A stretch of 64,000 bases of DNA, taken from the NCBI GenBank assembly GCA_036961205.1, contig JBALVI010000001.1, positions 930,001-994,000 on the forward strand. Reading direction: 5' to 3'. Under the pieces are notes generated by a model. It made no database searches. It was not told where the DNA came from and worked only from the letters and a program-made list of their open reading frames with translations. The first letter of the stretch is position 1. Every line of letters begins with the position of its first letter. Origin of the DNA: CALJFL01 sp036961205. Its GTDB lineage: Bacteria; Pseudomonadota; Gammaproteobacteria; Pseudomonadales; Halieaceae. Shown piece by piece: positions 43,757 through 52,609 of this stretch. The position numbers and the translations under genes are program-made.

Positions 43757-45016
43757 ATGAGGAAGCTTGTTTCGGCTTCTGTGGTGGTGGCGGCATGTTC
43801 TGCCATACCGCTCTTAGCCGACGACACCATTCCGTTTTTTGATCGGGGTCACCTCAAAGGCCAGTGGCTGAGTGCCAGTTACCCGGACGATAGTCTGTTT
43901 CGCGATGTTTTGGGTGCGGTGGCCAATGATCAGGGTGCTGAATTCCGTTTGAACTTTAGTACCTCCATGGACCGCTGGAGTGTTGCCGCAGATTACCAGC
44001 TGCTGGCACGTTTTGGTGATGGCCTGAAACTGGGTGATAACGTAGCCAATGTGTTTCGGCCCACCCAAACTTTACCTTCGGATGAGCGTCGTTGGTGGGA
44101 TCTCACCCACGAAATCAGCGACGGCGACAACCGTCTGCTCAGCCAGCGCCTTGACCGCCTGCATGTGGACTACAGAGGCGAAAAAACGGTGTTCCGTTTT
44201 GGCCGACAAGCGGTGAGTTGGGGCAACGGGCTCATTTATAATCCTATGGATTTTTTCAATCCCTTTGATCCTGCCGCAGTTGATACCGAGTACAAGCTCG
44301 GCGACGACATGTTGTATGGGCAGTATTTGCTCGATAGCGGCAGTGATTGGCAGGCGGTCTCTGTGCAGCGCCGCGATTCAGAGGGGGATCACACCAACGA
44401 AGTCAGCTCTACCGCTCTGAAGTTCCACGGTTTCGCGCTGGAGCGCGAATACGATGTGCTGCTGGCCGAGCATTACGACCAGGCAATGTTTGCGCTGGGC
44501 GGCTCCACCAATTTGGGAGATGCCGTTGTCCGTGGCGATCTCGTGCTGACCGATGGCGAGGAGGAATGGGTCAGCAGTCTGGTGCTCAACTGGTCTTACT
44601 CGTGGGTGTGGGGGGGCTACAACGTGAGTGCGATAACTGAGTATTTCTTCAACGGGTTTGGCTTGCGGCAGGACGATTACAGCGCAGAAAAAATTGCGCA
44701 GGCAGAAGATTTGGCGCGACGCTTGAGCCGCGGCGAGTTGTTCACCATCGGCCGGCACTATGCTGCCGGATCGGTGACGGTAGAGGTCACACCCCTGCTG
44801 AACCTCACCCCCAGTGTTTTTGTAAACCTTGGGGATCAGTCAGCATTGGCGCAATTGCTCGCACAATGGGATTTGGCACAAAACTGGCAGGTGTTGGGAT
44901 CCCTGAACCTGCCCGTTGGTGCCCAGGGTACTGAATTCGGTGGTCTGGAAATAGGGCAGGACCTGGCCTTAAGCGCCGGCCCCTCCCTGTTTGTGCAAGT
45001 GGGTTTCTATTTCTGA
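43757..45016 (+). CDS. Outer-membrane beta-barrel protein of the LolA/FtsX operon
   Basis: A 419-residue protein with a signal peptide (MRKLVSASVVVAACSAIPLLA), alternating hydrophobic/polar strands throughout, and a final GPSLFVQVGFYF ending in Phe, the usual mark of a BAM-assembled barrel. The stretch FRFGRQAVSWGNGLIYNPMDFFNPFDP is typical of DUF1302/alginate-export-like barrels found beside LolA-like and MMPL-type genes. It probably gives the operon its outer-membrane end. The last ten bases overlap the end of the convergent GST gene. The cargo is unknown. Confidence 0.82.
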   Translation: MRKLVSASVVVAACSAIPLLADDTIPFFDRGHLKGQWLSASYPDDSLFRDVLGAVANDQGAEFRLNFSTSMDRWSVAADYQLLARFGDGLKLGDNVANVFRPTQTLPSDERRWWDLTHEISDGDNRLLSQRLDRLHVDYRGEKTVFRFGRQAVSWGNGLIYNPMDFFNPFDPAAVDTEYKLGDDMLYGQYLLDSGSDWQAVSVQRRDSEGDHTNEVSSTALKFHGFALEREYDVLLAEHYDQAMFALGGSTNLGDAVVRGDLVLTDGEEEWVSSLVLNWSYSWVWGGYNVSAITEYFFNGFGLRQDDYSAEKIAQAEDLARRLSRGELFTIGRHYAAGSVTVEVTPLLNLTPSVFVNLGDQSALAQLLAQWDLAQNWQVLGSLNLPVGAQGTEFGGLEIGQDLALSAGPSLFVQVGFYF

Positions 45017-45633
45017 GGCATTTGCGCCTTGGCGCGTTCCTTCCAGGCTTCCACATTTGCCAAGCCTTCAGGCAGTGATAGTTTGGCCATGCGCATAAAT
45101 CCGATCATCGCCAGAAGGTCAATATCTGCTGCGCTAAAATTCTCTCCCGCAACGAATTTAGTGCTTTCCAGGTGAGCATCAATTACTGGCCAGATGGCGG
45201 CCACCCGCTGTTGCCCTCGCTCAGCCAATGCGGGAATTTGTTCTAGCGATAAAGTGCCGGGGACAGCTCGGCCAGTGAAGACGGGATGTGCGTTGCGGTA
45301 AGCGTCGGCGATGGGTGCGAACAGACTGAAGTAGAGACGGTGCAACCAACCGATAATTTTGGCCTTTTCCAGCGCACTTTGGCCCATTAATGGCTTTTCG
45401 GGATACATTGCTTCGAGATAGCAATAGATAGCCGTAACATCGGCTAGCAGGGTACCGTCGTCCAGCACCAGTGCGGGCACCGTACCCTGGGGATTAATTG
45501 CGAGATAAGCCTCGCTGTGTTGCTCCATGGCCATGAAGTCAATCTGTACGGTGTCGATGCTAAGCCCTTTGTAAGCTACGAACATCTCTACGCGTCTGGC
45601 GTTGGGGGCGGGGTCAAAGGTATATAGTTTCAT
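45007..45633 (-). CDS. Glutathione S-transferase family protein
   Basis: A 208-residue GST. The thioredoxin-fold N-terminal domain starts MKLYTFDPAPNARRVEMFVA, has the cis-proline motif NPQGTVPALVLDDG (about 49-62) and TAIYCYLE, and is followed by the all-helical domain with FVAGENFSAADIDLLAMIGF (about 160-180), the N-capping box. The active-site residue near position 11 is uncertain (PNARRV). It resembles the class often annotated as beta- or zeta-like in proteobacteria. It is transcribed alone and ends tail-to-tail with the barrel gene. Confidence 0.93.
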   Translation of the reverse strand: MKLYTFDPAPNARRVEMFVAYKGLSIDTVQIDFMAMEQHSEAYLAINPQGTVPALVLDDGTLLADVTAIYCYLEAMYPEKPLMGQSALEKAKIIGWLHRLYFSLFAPIADAYRNAHPVFTGRAVPGTLSLEQIPALAERGQQRVAAIWPVIDAHLESTKFVAGENFSAADIDLLAMIGFMRMAKLSLPEGLANVEAWKERAKAQMPQK

Positions 45634-45762
45634 GGCGCTGGGGTTCCTAAGTGGTGTGAAATGCGAGTTTTAAGGGCAGTCATGCTAGCAGATTTGGCGG
45701 GTTTTTCCTGTCGATAGTGCGGCCTTGTTCCTTGCCAGCGCGGGGGAGCTCCAACTTCCCAG

Positions 45763-45791
45763 TTTTACCCACTGACATAACTAGCTATAAT
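45763..45791 (+). promoter_or_regulatory. Sigma-70 promoter of the cytochrome c5 gene
   Basis: A consensus TATAAT at 45786-45791 lies 17 bp after TTTTAC (45763-45768). The -10 box overlaps an ATG at 45790, which therefore cannot start translation; transcription would begin near 45798, just before the GTG at 45820. Confidence 0.6.
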
Positions 45792-45819
45792 GCGCGTCCT
45801 ACTGAATGAGGATTGTAAT

Positions 45820-46245
45820 GTGATTAGACGAATTGCTTTAGCAGCTATTGCTCTTAGTCTGGCTCTGTCAGCGACCGCCGCCGACTTAACCGATGCCCAG
45901 CGTGCAGATATTGAGTCGCGGATTAAGCCCGTGGGTGAGGTCTGTATGCAGGGAGATGCCAGTTGTGGCGGTGCTGCAGTTGTTGCCAGCACTGGTCCGC
46001 GCTCTGGTGAAGATGTCTACAATGCCGCCTGTATGGCTTGCCATAGTACGGGTGCCGGCGGAGCGCCTATAGTCGGTGATGTCGCGGCCTGGGCCGATCG
46101 TATCGGCAAGGGTATGGACGTACTCTACGTTAGCGGTGTGCAGGGTGTGCCGGGTACAGGGATGATCGCCAAAGGGGGTTGTATGGCCTGCTCCGATGAA
46201 GAAATTCACGCCTCTGTCGACTTTATGGTCGCTGGCAGCCAGTAG
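45820..46245 (+). CDS. Cytochrome c5-like periplasmic monohaem cytochrome
   Basis: From GTG 45820 (GAGG eight bases before) the product has 141 residues. A signal peptide (MIRRIALAAIALSLALSATA) comes first. The haem site C71-MA-C74-H75 is followed by the c5 pattern, with M115 as likely sixth ligand and C121/C124 in GGCMACSDEEI forming the family's disulfide. A linker with C42 and C49 precedes the haem domain. It carries electrons in the periplasm, most likely to a terminal oxidase. A perfect-stem terminator follows the stop codon, so it is monocistronic. Confidence 0.93.
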   Translation: MIRRIALAAIALSLALSATAADLTDAQRADIESRIKPVGEVCMQGDASCGGAAVVASTGPRSGEDVYNAACMACHSTGAGGAPIVGDVAAWADRIGKGMDVLYVSGVQGVPGTGMIAKGGCMACSDEEIHASVDFMVAGSQ

Positions 46246-46260
46246 TCGTTTGATTACCTA

Positions 46261-46293
46261 AAGCCGCGCTGCCCAGGCAGCGCGGCTTTTTTA
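46261..46293 (+). terminator. Intrinsic terminator after cytochrome c5
   Basis: AAGCCGCGCTGCC (46261-46273) and GGCAGCGCGGCTT (46276-46288) form a perfect 13-bp stem with a two-base loop, followed by T4. Confidence 0.93.
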
Positions 46294-46368
46294 TATCTGC
46301 TTCCTATGCCATGCTGTTGAACGCTTGTCATGGCGGTCGTGACCGCTGCCCCCAACGAGGATTCCCCC

Positions 46369-47511
46369 GTGTTGAAACACAGTTTTGCCATTTTTGCTTG
46401 TTTTGCCCTGCTCAGCGCCTGTACTGAGGACGCGCCTCCCCAGCGAGTGGTTGAAGTGGTGGTAGATCTGGTCAAACAACAGCCCTACCAGCCCAAAATA
46501 GAATATGTGGGTCGCTTGCTGGCGAAGGATGATGTGGCGATTCAGGCCAGGGTCACCGGTTATGTGCTGTCCCGGGACTTTAAAGAGGGGCAGTTGGTAG
46601 AAGCCGGTACGGTGCTATATACCCTTGACGATTCTGAGTACCAAGCGGCCCTGGCCAGAGCCAAGGCCGATTTGGCGGCGGCGATTGCCAATCAGGCTAA
46701 TGCTCAGCGCAACTTCAAGCGCGGCAAGGACCTGTTGCCCCAAGGCGCGATCTCTGAGTCCGAGATGGACAGCCTGACCGCCCAAAAGCTGGATACTGAC
46801 GCCAGTATTGAGGCCGCCAAAGCGCAGGTAACCAGTGCCGAGGTCAACATTGGTTATACCACCATGCTCGCTCCTATCAGTGGTCATATTGGCCGCAGCA
46901 CAGTCAGTGTCGGCGATTTGGTGGGACCGACTACGGGTGATCTCACTACCTTGGTGAGTATTGACCCGATAGAGGCAATGTTCCAGGTGAGCGAGGCCAC
47001 CTATGTTGCGGTTCTCAGCGAGCGCATGGGCGCCCACGCTGATGATTTGAATGATGAGCGAGATATTGAGGTGACCCTTGAACTGACCAATGGCGTGCTC
47101 TACCCCGAGGTGGGTCGCCTGGATTATTTTGCCAACCGAATCGATACCACCACCGGGACGCTGGAAGCCCGGGCGCGCATCCCAAACCCCTCGGGTGCAT
47201 TGGTTCCTGGTCAGTATGTCCGGGTGATTTTGCAGGATTCCAAATTGTTGGAAGCCTTATTTATCCCGCAGGCCGCGGTGCAGGCAGACCAGCAGGGGAG
47301 CTTTGTGCTGGTCGTCGATGGCAGTAGCACGGTGGTGCGCCATAACGTCGATTTGGGCGAGCGGTTTGACGATCTGGTGTTGGTCAAGCAGGGGGTTGAA
47401 GAGGGTGATCGGGTTATCGTTCGGGGTTTGCAGCAGGTTAGGGCCGGCATGCCGGTGCAGGTGAAATCGCTGCCGGCACCCGAAGTCGACGCCGCAGCTG
47501 AGGATAGCTGA
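46369..47511 (+). CDS. RND efflux periplasmic adaptor (AcrA/MexE type), lipoprotein
   Basis: From GTG 46369 the product is 380 residues with a lipoprotein leader ending LLSAC. Lipoyl halves (IQARVTGYVLSRDFKEGQLVEAG and APISGHIGRSTVSVGD), a coiled-coil hairpin (about 85-145) and the C-terminal barrel follow. GAGG lies nine bases before the GTG; the ATG at 46330 would place 13 extra residues before the leader. It couples the RND pump encoded one base downstream to an outer-membrane channel. No TolC-type gene is next to it, so it must use one from elsewhere. Confidence 0.9.
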   Translation: MLKHSFAIFACFALLSACTEDAPPQRVVEVVVDLVKQQPYQPKIEYVGRLLAKDDVAIQARVTGYVLSRDFKEGQLVEAGTVLYTLDDSEYQAALARAKADLAAAIANQANAQRNFKRGKDLLPQGAISESEMDSLTAQKLDTDASIEAAKAQVTSAEVNIGYTTMLAPISGHIGRSTVSVGDLVGPTTGDLTTLVSIDPIEAMFQVSEATYVAVLSERMGAHADDLNDERDIEVTLELTNGVLYPEVGRLDYFANRIDTTTGTLEARARIPNPSGALVPGQYVRVILQDSKLLEALFIPQAAVQADQQGSFVLVVDGSSTVVRHNVDLGERFDDLVLVKQGVEEGDRVIVRGLQQVRAGMPVQVKSLPAPEVDAAAEDS

Positions 47512-47512
47512 A

Positions 47513-50500
47513 ATGTTCTCCGCATTTTTCATTCGGCGCCCCAAATTCGCCCTGGTAATCGCTATCGTTCTTACCCTCATGGGTGGTCTGTCGATCTCTT
47601 TGTTGCCGGTTACCGAGTATCCAGCCATCTCTCCGCCGAATATTTCGGTGAGCGGGGTTTATCCGGGCGCCTCTGCCGAGGTCGTGGAAACGACAGTGGG
47701 CACGCCCATAGAGGATGCGGTTAATGGCGTGGAAGACATGATTTATATGTCGTCCAACAGCGCCAATGATGGCAGTTATTCGCTGACTGTTACCTTCGCC
47801 GTCGGGTCTGATCCCGATATGGCGCTGGTGCGGGTACAGAACCGGGTAAAACTGGCTGAGCCCTCGCTGCCAGCTGAGGTAACCGCTATGGGCCTCAACA
47901 TTGAAGAGCGTTCGCCGGACATGCTCAAAATCATCAGCTTCGTGTCCACCGATGGCTCCCTGGATTACAAGTTCATTTCCAATTACGTGAAGATCAACAT
48001 ACAGGGTGCTGTGGCGCGCGTGGAGGGGATCTCAAAGGCCAATATTCTGGGGGAAGCGGCGTATTCCATGCGGCTGTGGTTGAACCCGGACAAAATGGCT
48101 AATCTCGGACTTTCGGTGGCCGATGTTGCGGCATCGCTGCGCGAACAAAATGTGCAGGTTGCTGCCGGTAAGATAGGCGCGCCTCCGTTTGATGGCCCGC
48201 TGCAGGCTGAATATACCCTGCAGACCAAGGGTCGTTTGGAGACGGTTGCGGAGTTTGAGAATATCGTCCTGCGTGCGCGTTCCGATGGTTCGGCAATCTA
48301 CTTGCGCGATGTCGCTAGAGTAGAATTGGGGCAAGCAGACTATAACTTTTATGGCGAAACCAATGGCACACCCGCTGTAAACCTGTCGCTTTACCTACTG
48401 GCAGACGCCAACTCATTGGCGTCGGGTGCCGCAGTTGATGCCATGCTGGAAGAACTTTCCCGGAATTTCCCCGCGGGAATGGACTACGTCATTGGCTACG
48501 ATACCACCCGCTACGTCTCGGCAGCGGTTCAGCAGGTGGTGATTTCCCTGTTTCAGGCGGTCGCTCTGGTGATTGCCATTACCTTTTTATTCCTGGGTAA
48601 TTGGCGCGCCACGCTGGTGCCTACCGTCGCTATTCCTGTATCCCTGATTTCGACCTTCGCGGTGTTGATGGCTCTGGATATGTCGATCAATACGGTAACG
48701 CTGTTCGCCATGATTCTGGCGATTGGGATTGTGGTTGACGATGCCATTTTGGTCATCGAAAACTGCGACCGACATTTGCGGGAAGACCCCACTATGTCGG
48801 CCAAGGATGCAGCCCTGCTGACCATGCAGGAAGTGGGGGGAGCGGTGGTGGCCACTACGCTGGTGTTGTTGGCGGTGTTTATTCCTGTGGCAATGTTGCC
48901 GGGCATCACTGGTGAGATGTATCGCCAGTTCGCCATTACCATCTGCGTAGCGGTGCTGTTCTCTTCCGTAAATGCCCTGACTCTCAGCCCTGCGCTGTGC
49001 AGCCTGTTGCTGCAATCCGGCGAAAAGAAGGAGGCACTCTGGTACCAGAAATTTTTATCGGGGTTTGGTTTTATAACTCATCAATATGACCGCGGTGTGC
49101 AATGGGTGCTGCGTAAACTGGCTGTGGTGGTTTTTATCTTTATTGCCTGGATGGCGGCGCTGGCCATAGGCGTGATGAACACCCCGACAGGCTTTGTTCC
49201 GGATGAGGATAAGGGCGCACTGTTTGTGAACGTGCAATTGCCCGACGCCTCGTCCATCAATCGCACTAAGGCGGCCATGGATAAAGTCGCCGACATTATT
49301 CTGGCCGACCCGGCCGTTGAGACTGCCACTGCCATAACCGGTTTCTCTATCCTGACCGGGGCGATGAGCAGCAATGGTGGCACCTTGTTTGTAGTACTCA
49401 AGCCTTGGGATGAGCGTACCGAACGGCAGGATATCGTGTTTAATGTGGCCCAGCGTATTAACAGGATTGCGTTCAGCGAAGTACCGGAAGCCCAGGTATT
49501 CGCTATCACTCCACCGGCGATTTCCGGTATGGGCTCCGTGGGTGGCTTGGAGTTAATGCTGCAGGACACCTTGTCCAGACCGCCTGCCGAACTGGCGTCT
49601 GTGGTCAATAACCTGATTGTGGATGGTAATCAGACTAAAGGCCTCAACGGGGTTTTCAGTACCTATCGCGCCAATGTGCCACAGTATTTTGTGGACGTGG
49701 ATCGGATCAAAGCGAAGAATCTGGGTGTTTCCCTGGACGAAATCTTTATGACGTTGCAGGCCCAAATGGGTTCTCTCTACGTTAACGACTTCAATAAATT
49801 CGGCCAGACCTACAAGGTAATTATTCAGGCCGAGTCCGAGTTCCGTTCGGATTTGTCTGACCTTGATCACTTTTATCTGAAGTCCAGCGGTGGTGAGATG
49901 GTGCCGTTAAGTACGCTGGTCAGCACCCGGCCGGTATTAGGCCCCGAGGTGGCACAGCGTTACAACCTGTATCGATCCGCCTCGGTTCGGGCCAATACGC
50001 CAGATGGTTTTAGTAGCGGTGAATCAATGGCAGCGTTCGAGCAGCTTGCCGAGAAAACTCTGCCAGATGGATATCGCATTGAGTGGACTGGCATGGCGTA
50101 TCAGGAGGGTGAGGCAGGAAATACGGCGTATCTCGCCTATGGTCTGGCACTGATATTTGTCTATCTGTTTCTGGTTGCGCAGTACGAGAGCTGGTCTATC
50201 CCCTTTGCCATTATCCTGGTGGTTCCCATGGCCATTGGCGGTGCTATTGGTAGCCTACTGCTGACCGGTGTCGCTCTTAATCTGTATGCGCAAGTCGGGG
50301 TGGTGTTACTGATAGGGATGGCGGCCAAAAATGCAATTCTAATTGTCGAGTTTGCCCGCCATCGTCGGGAGCAGGAAGGTGAGGGTATTCTGGTGGCAGC
50401 GCGAGAGGCCGGAAGACTCCGTTTTCGCGCGGTTTGCATGACCGCAGTGTCTTTTATTCTCGGTATCCTGCCTTTGGTACTGGCCACTGGAGCGGGAGCT

Positions 50501-50650
50501 TTCGGTCAGCGCTCTCTTGGTATTACCGTGCTAGGTGGCATGTTGGCTGCGCTGCTGGTAGGTACCTTCTTCATACCTGGGTTCTACGCCATTGTGCAGG
50601 GACTGCGAGAGCGTATTAAGGGCAAGGTTCTGCCCGCCTCCGAACCATAA
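47513..50650 (+). CDS. RND multidrug efflux permease (HAE1; AcrB/MexF-like)
   Basis: A 1045-residue pump with the HAE1 start (FSAFFIRRPKFALVIAIVLTLMGG, PVTEYPAISPPNISVSGVYPGAS), the double-Asp proton relay in GIVVDDAILVIEN, 12 helices in two halves with two large periplasmic loops, and the late LTGVALNLYAQVGVVLLIGMAAKNAILIVEFA. It expels hydrophobic or amphipathic compounds by proton exchange. It starts one base after the adaptor stop, so the two form an operon; no repressor gene adjoins. It is convergent with regA. Confidence 0.94.
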   Translation: MFSAFFIRRPKFALVIAIVLTLMGGLSISLLPVTEYPAISPPNISVSGVYPGASAEVVETTVGTPIEDAVNGVEDMIYMSSNSANDGSYSLTVTFAVGSDPDMALVRVQNRVKLAEPSLPAEVTAMGLNIEERSPDMLKIISFVSTDGSLDYKFISNYVKINIQGAVARVEGISKANILGEAAYSMRLWLNPDKMANLGLSVADVAASLREQNVQVAAGKIGAPPFDGPLQAEYTLQTKGRLETVAEFENIVLRARSDGSAIYLRDVARVELGQADYNFYGETNGTPAVNLSLYLLADANSLASGAAVDAMLEELSRNFPAGMDYVIGYDTTRYVSAAVQQVVISLFQAVALVIAITFLFLGNWRATLVPTVAIPVSLISTFAVLMALDMSINTVTLFAMILAIGIVVDDAILVIENCDRHLREDPTMSAKDAALLTMQEVGGAVVATTLVLLAVFIPVAMLPGITGEMYRQFAITICVAVLFSSVNALTLSPALCSLLLQSGEKKEALWYQKFLSGFGFITHQYDRGVQWVLRKLAVVVFIFIAWMAALAIGVMNTPTGFVPDEDKGALFVNVQLPDASSINRTKAAMDKVADIILADPAVETATAITGFSILTGAMSSNGGTLFVVLKPWDERTERQDIVFNVAQRINRIAFSEVPEAQVFAITPPAISGMGSVGGLELMLQDTLSRPPAELASVVNNLIVDGNQTKGLNGVFSTYRANVPQYFVDVDRIKAKNLGVSLDEIFMTLQAQMGSLYVNDFNKFGQTYKVIIQAESEFRSDLSDLDHFYLKSSGGEMVPLSTLVSTRPVLGPEVAQRYNLYRSASVRANTPDGFSSGESMAAFEQLAEKTLPDGYRIEWTGMAYQEGEAGNTAYLAYGLALIFVYLFLVAQYESWSIPFAIILVVPMAIGGAIGSLLLTGVALNLYAQVGVVLLIGMAAKNAILIVEFARHRREQEGEGILVAAREAGRLRFRAVCMTAVSFILGILPLVLATGAGAFGQRSLGITVLGGMLAALLVGTFFIPGFYAIVQGLRERIKGKVLPASEP

Positions 50651-50721
50651 TGGGGGCGGAGGATATTCGCTACACGTTATGACGGCCTTTCTGAAGCGTG
50701 CCTACACGTACATTTGACGGC

Positions 50722-51261
50722 TCATTTTTTACTAGGGCGTTTATCCAGCTTGCGTTGCAATGTTCGCCGGTGCATTGACAAGGCTCGGGCGGTAGCCGAT
50801 ATATTGCCATCATTTTTCTGCAGCACCCGCTGAATATGTTCCCACTCCAGGCGTGCAACAGAGGGCGGTGTGTCAGCGATTGGCGCTTCAGCATTCCCAG
50901 CCGCCGGCTCTAGCGCCGCGAGAATTTCACTAGTGCCAGCGGGCTTGCACAGGTAATTCACTGCGCCGAGTTTGATAGCCTCTACTGCTGTACTCACGCT
51001 GGAATATCCGGTGAGCATCAATATCTCGACTCTGGGGATCATCGATTTCAATTGCGGTATCAGAGTAAGGCCAGATTCTCCGACCAGCTTCAAGTCCAGT
51101 ATCACTTTTGTGGGTTGGTGCGCGCGCGCTTGTTGCAGCGCCGTATCACTGGTGTTGGCTGTGATTGCCAGATAACCGCGTTTCCCCAGAGATCTTGCCA
51201 GCACTTCGGAAAATACTGGATCGTCGTCGATGATCAAGATTGTTGTAGCGGTCTCAGGCAT
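50722..51261 (-). CDS. regA: Redox response regulator RegA/PrrA/ActR family
   Basis: A 179-residue regulator. The receiver domain has the acidic pair D12/D13 and phospho-acceptor D56 (LDLKLVGESGL), and K105-like KPAG. A short linker leads to a Fis-type helix-turn-helix (DGNISATARALSMHRRTLQRKL, about 152-173), the layout of RegA/PrrA. It regulates respiratory and redox genes when phosphorylated by the adjacent RegB-like kinase, whose stop codon it overlaps by eight bases. Confidence 0.93.
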   Translation of the reverse strand: MPETATTILIIDDDPVFSEVLARSLGKRGYLAITANTSDTALQQARAHQPTKVILDLKLVGESGLTLIPQLKSMIPRVEILMLTGYSSVSTAVEAIKLGAVNYLCKPAGTSEILAALEPAAGNAEAPIADTPPSVARLEWEHIQRVLQKNDGNISATARALSMHRRTLQRKLDKRPSKK

Positions 51262-52516
51262 GATTTATAGGCAGATCCATGAATGCACGGGTCCCCCCTG
51301 AAGGAATCGCGGCAATGGATAGCTCACCCCCATAGCGTTGAATGATGGCGTTACTGAGGAACAAGCCCAGTCCCATGCCGTCCTTTTTCGTGGAAGTAAT
51401 TGGGAGGCTTGATTCAGTACCAATCGTCTGCGCGATGCCAGGGCCATCGTCGATGATTTCCAGTTGCCAGCGTTGCTCGTCCCAGCTGCATCGGATAGAA
51501 ACACTTTGTCGGCAGGCTTCTGCGGCGTTATTCAATAAATTGGTAATGGCTTGGCCCAGGGTCGGGTCTAATGGAACCTCGGGCGCCACGCCGCTGTTCG
51601 CTAGTTTAAGCTCATACTTCACCGTGGGTCGCATGAGCTGCCATTGCTCCAGCAACTGTTCGACGTATTGATTGAGGGGGATTCGCCCTCGCTCGCCGTG
51701 TTGGTGGCTTTCTGCAGTGACCACCAGTTGCTGCAGGCGCTGCTTGCAGTGGGCCAGTTGTTGCTGCAGCAATTCAATATCTTCTTTTGGATAGACCGGG
51801 TCGGCAAGCATGTCTTCCAACACAATCGACATGGTAGACATGGGCGTGCCCAGTTCGTGAGCAGTGGCTGCCGCCATGGTGGCAATGGAAATAATATGGT
51901 CGTTGCGCATCGCGCGTTCGCGCCTGTCGATCAGCTCTTGACGCTGGTCACGTAGAGTCTCTGCCATTTTGACCACAAAGAAGGTGATTAGCGCCGCGCT
52001 GGCCATAAAATTTATCCACATGCCAACGATGTGCACGTTGAACGTTTGATGGTGCATACCGCTATCAGGGGTAAGCGCCTGTAGCGGTTGGTACTGCACC
52101 ATGAGCAGGCTGTAGGCGACCAGGGAAGTCGCTGCCAGCGCCCAGGTAAATCGGGCGGGCAACAGCGCCGCCGAAATACACAGCGGCACCAGATAATAGG
52201 AAACAAAGGGGTTGGTGCCACCGCCGGTGAAATAGAGTAGGGCACTTAGACCGAGTACATCGACTAACAGGTGCGAGAAGTAGAGCCGGTCATTAACTGA
52301 TGCGGTCTGTCGGCTAAGCCATAGGGTGAGTGCATTGCCGCCGGCCATTGCCAGCAATATAGCCAACAGGGCGGTGTAGTTGAGAGACGCGCCCAGACCG
52401 AAATAGGCGTAGGCAATAAGACACAGCAGACCTCCAACCAGAATACTGCGGATCATGGCGAGTCGACGCAGGTTTATCGTAGATGTCGAATAGGCGATGT
52501 CAGTTGTTTCGGTCAT
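51254..52516 (-). CDS. regB: Redox sensor histidine kinase RegB/PrrB/ActS family
   Basis: A 420-residue kinase with six membrane helices (about 20-185) that include the quinone-sensing motif GGGTNPF at 98-104. The phospho-acceptor is H220 (AHELGTPMSTM), the redox cysteine is C257 (LAHCKQRL), and the ATP-binding domain has LLNNAAEACR and DDGPGI. These are all hallmarks of RegB, which responds to quinone redox state and oxygen. It is the first gene of the regBA operon. In this type of bacterium it would tune aerobic respiration, nitrogen and carbon metabolism; the local targets are not visible. Confidence 0.94.
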   Translation of the reverse strand: MTETTDIAYSTSTINLRRLAMIRSILVGGLLCLIAYAYFGLGASLNYTALLAILLAMAGGNALTLWLSRQTASVNDRLYFSHLLVDVLGLSALLYFTGGGTNPFVSYYLVPLCISAALLPARFTWALAATSLVAYSLLMVQYQPLQALTPDSGMHHQTFNVHIVGMWINFMASAALITFFVVKMAETLRDQRQELIDRRERAMRNDHIISIATMAAATAHELGTPMSTMSIVLEDMLADPVYPKEDIELLQQQLAHCKQRLQQLVVTAESHQHGERGRIPLNQYVEQLLEQWQLMRPTVKYELKLANSGVAPEVPLDPTLGQAITNLLNNAAEACRQSVSIRCSWDEQRWQLEIIDDGPGIAQTIGTESSLPITSTKKDGMGLGLFLSNAIIQRYGGELSIAAIPSGGTRAFMDLPINHA

Positions 52517-52609
52517 CTTTACATAGTCTCTGCCGGTTCACGATTATACCCGCGTCTTATCGGCAGTTGCAGTTGGTGGTTGAGCTACCTATAGGCTGGG
52601 TGCTCCGGC

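Noticed and set aside
45790..45819. ATG at 45790 as start of cytochrome c5
   Set aside because: This ATG overlaps the TATAAT -10 box, so it is upstream of the transcription start.
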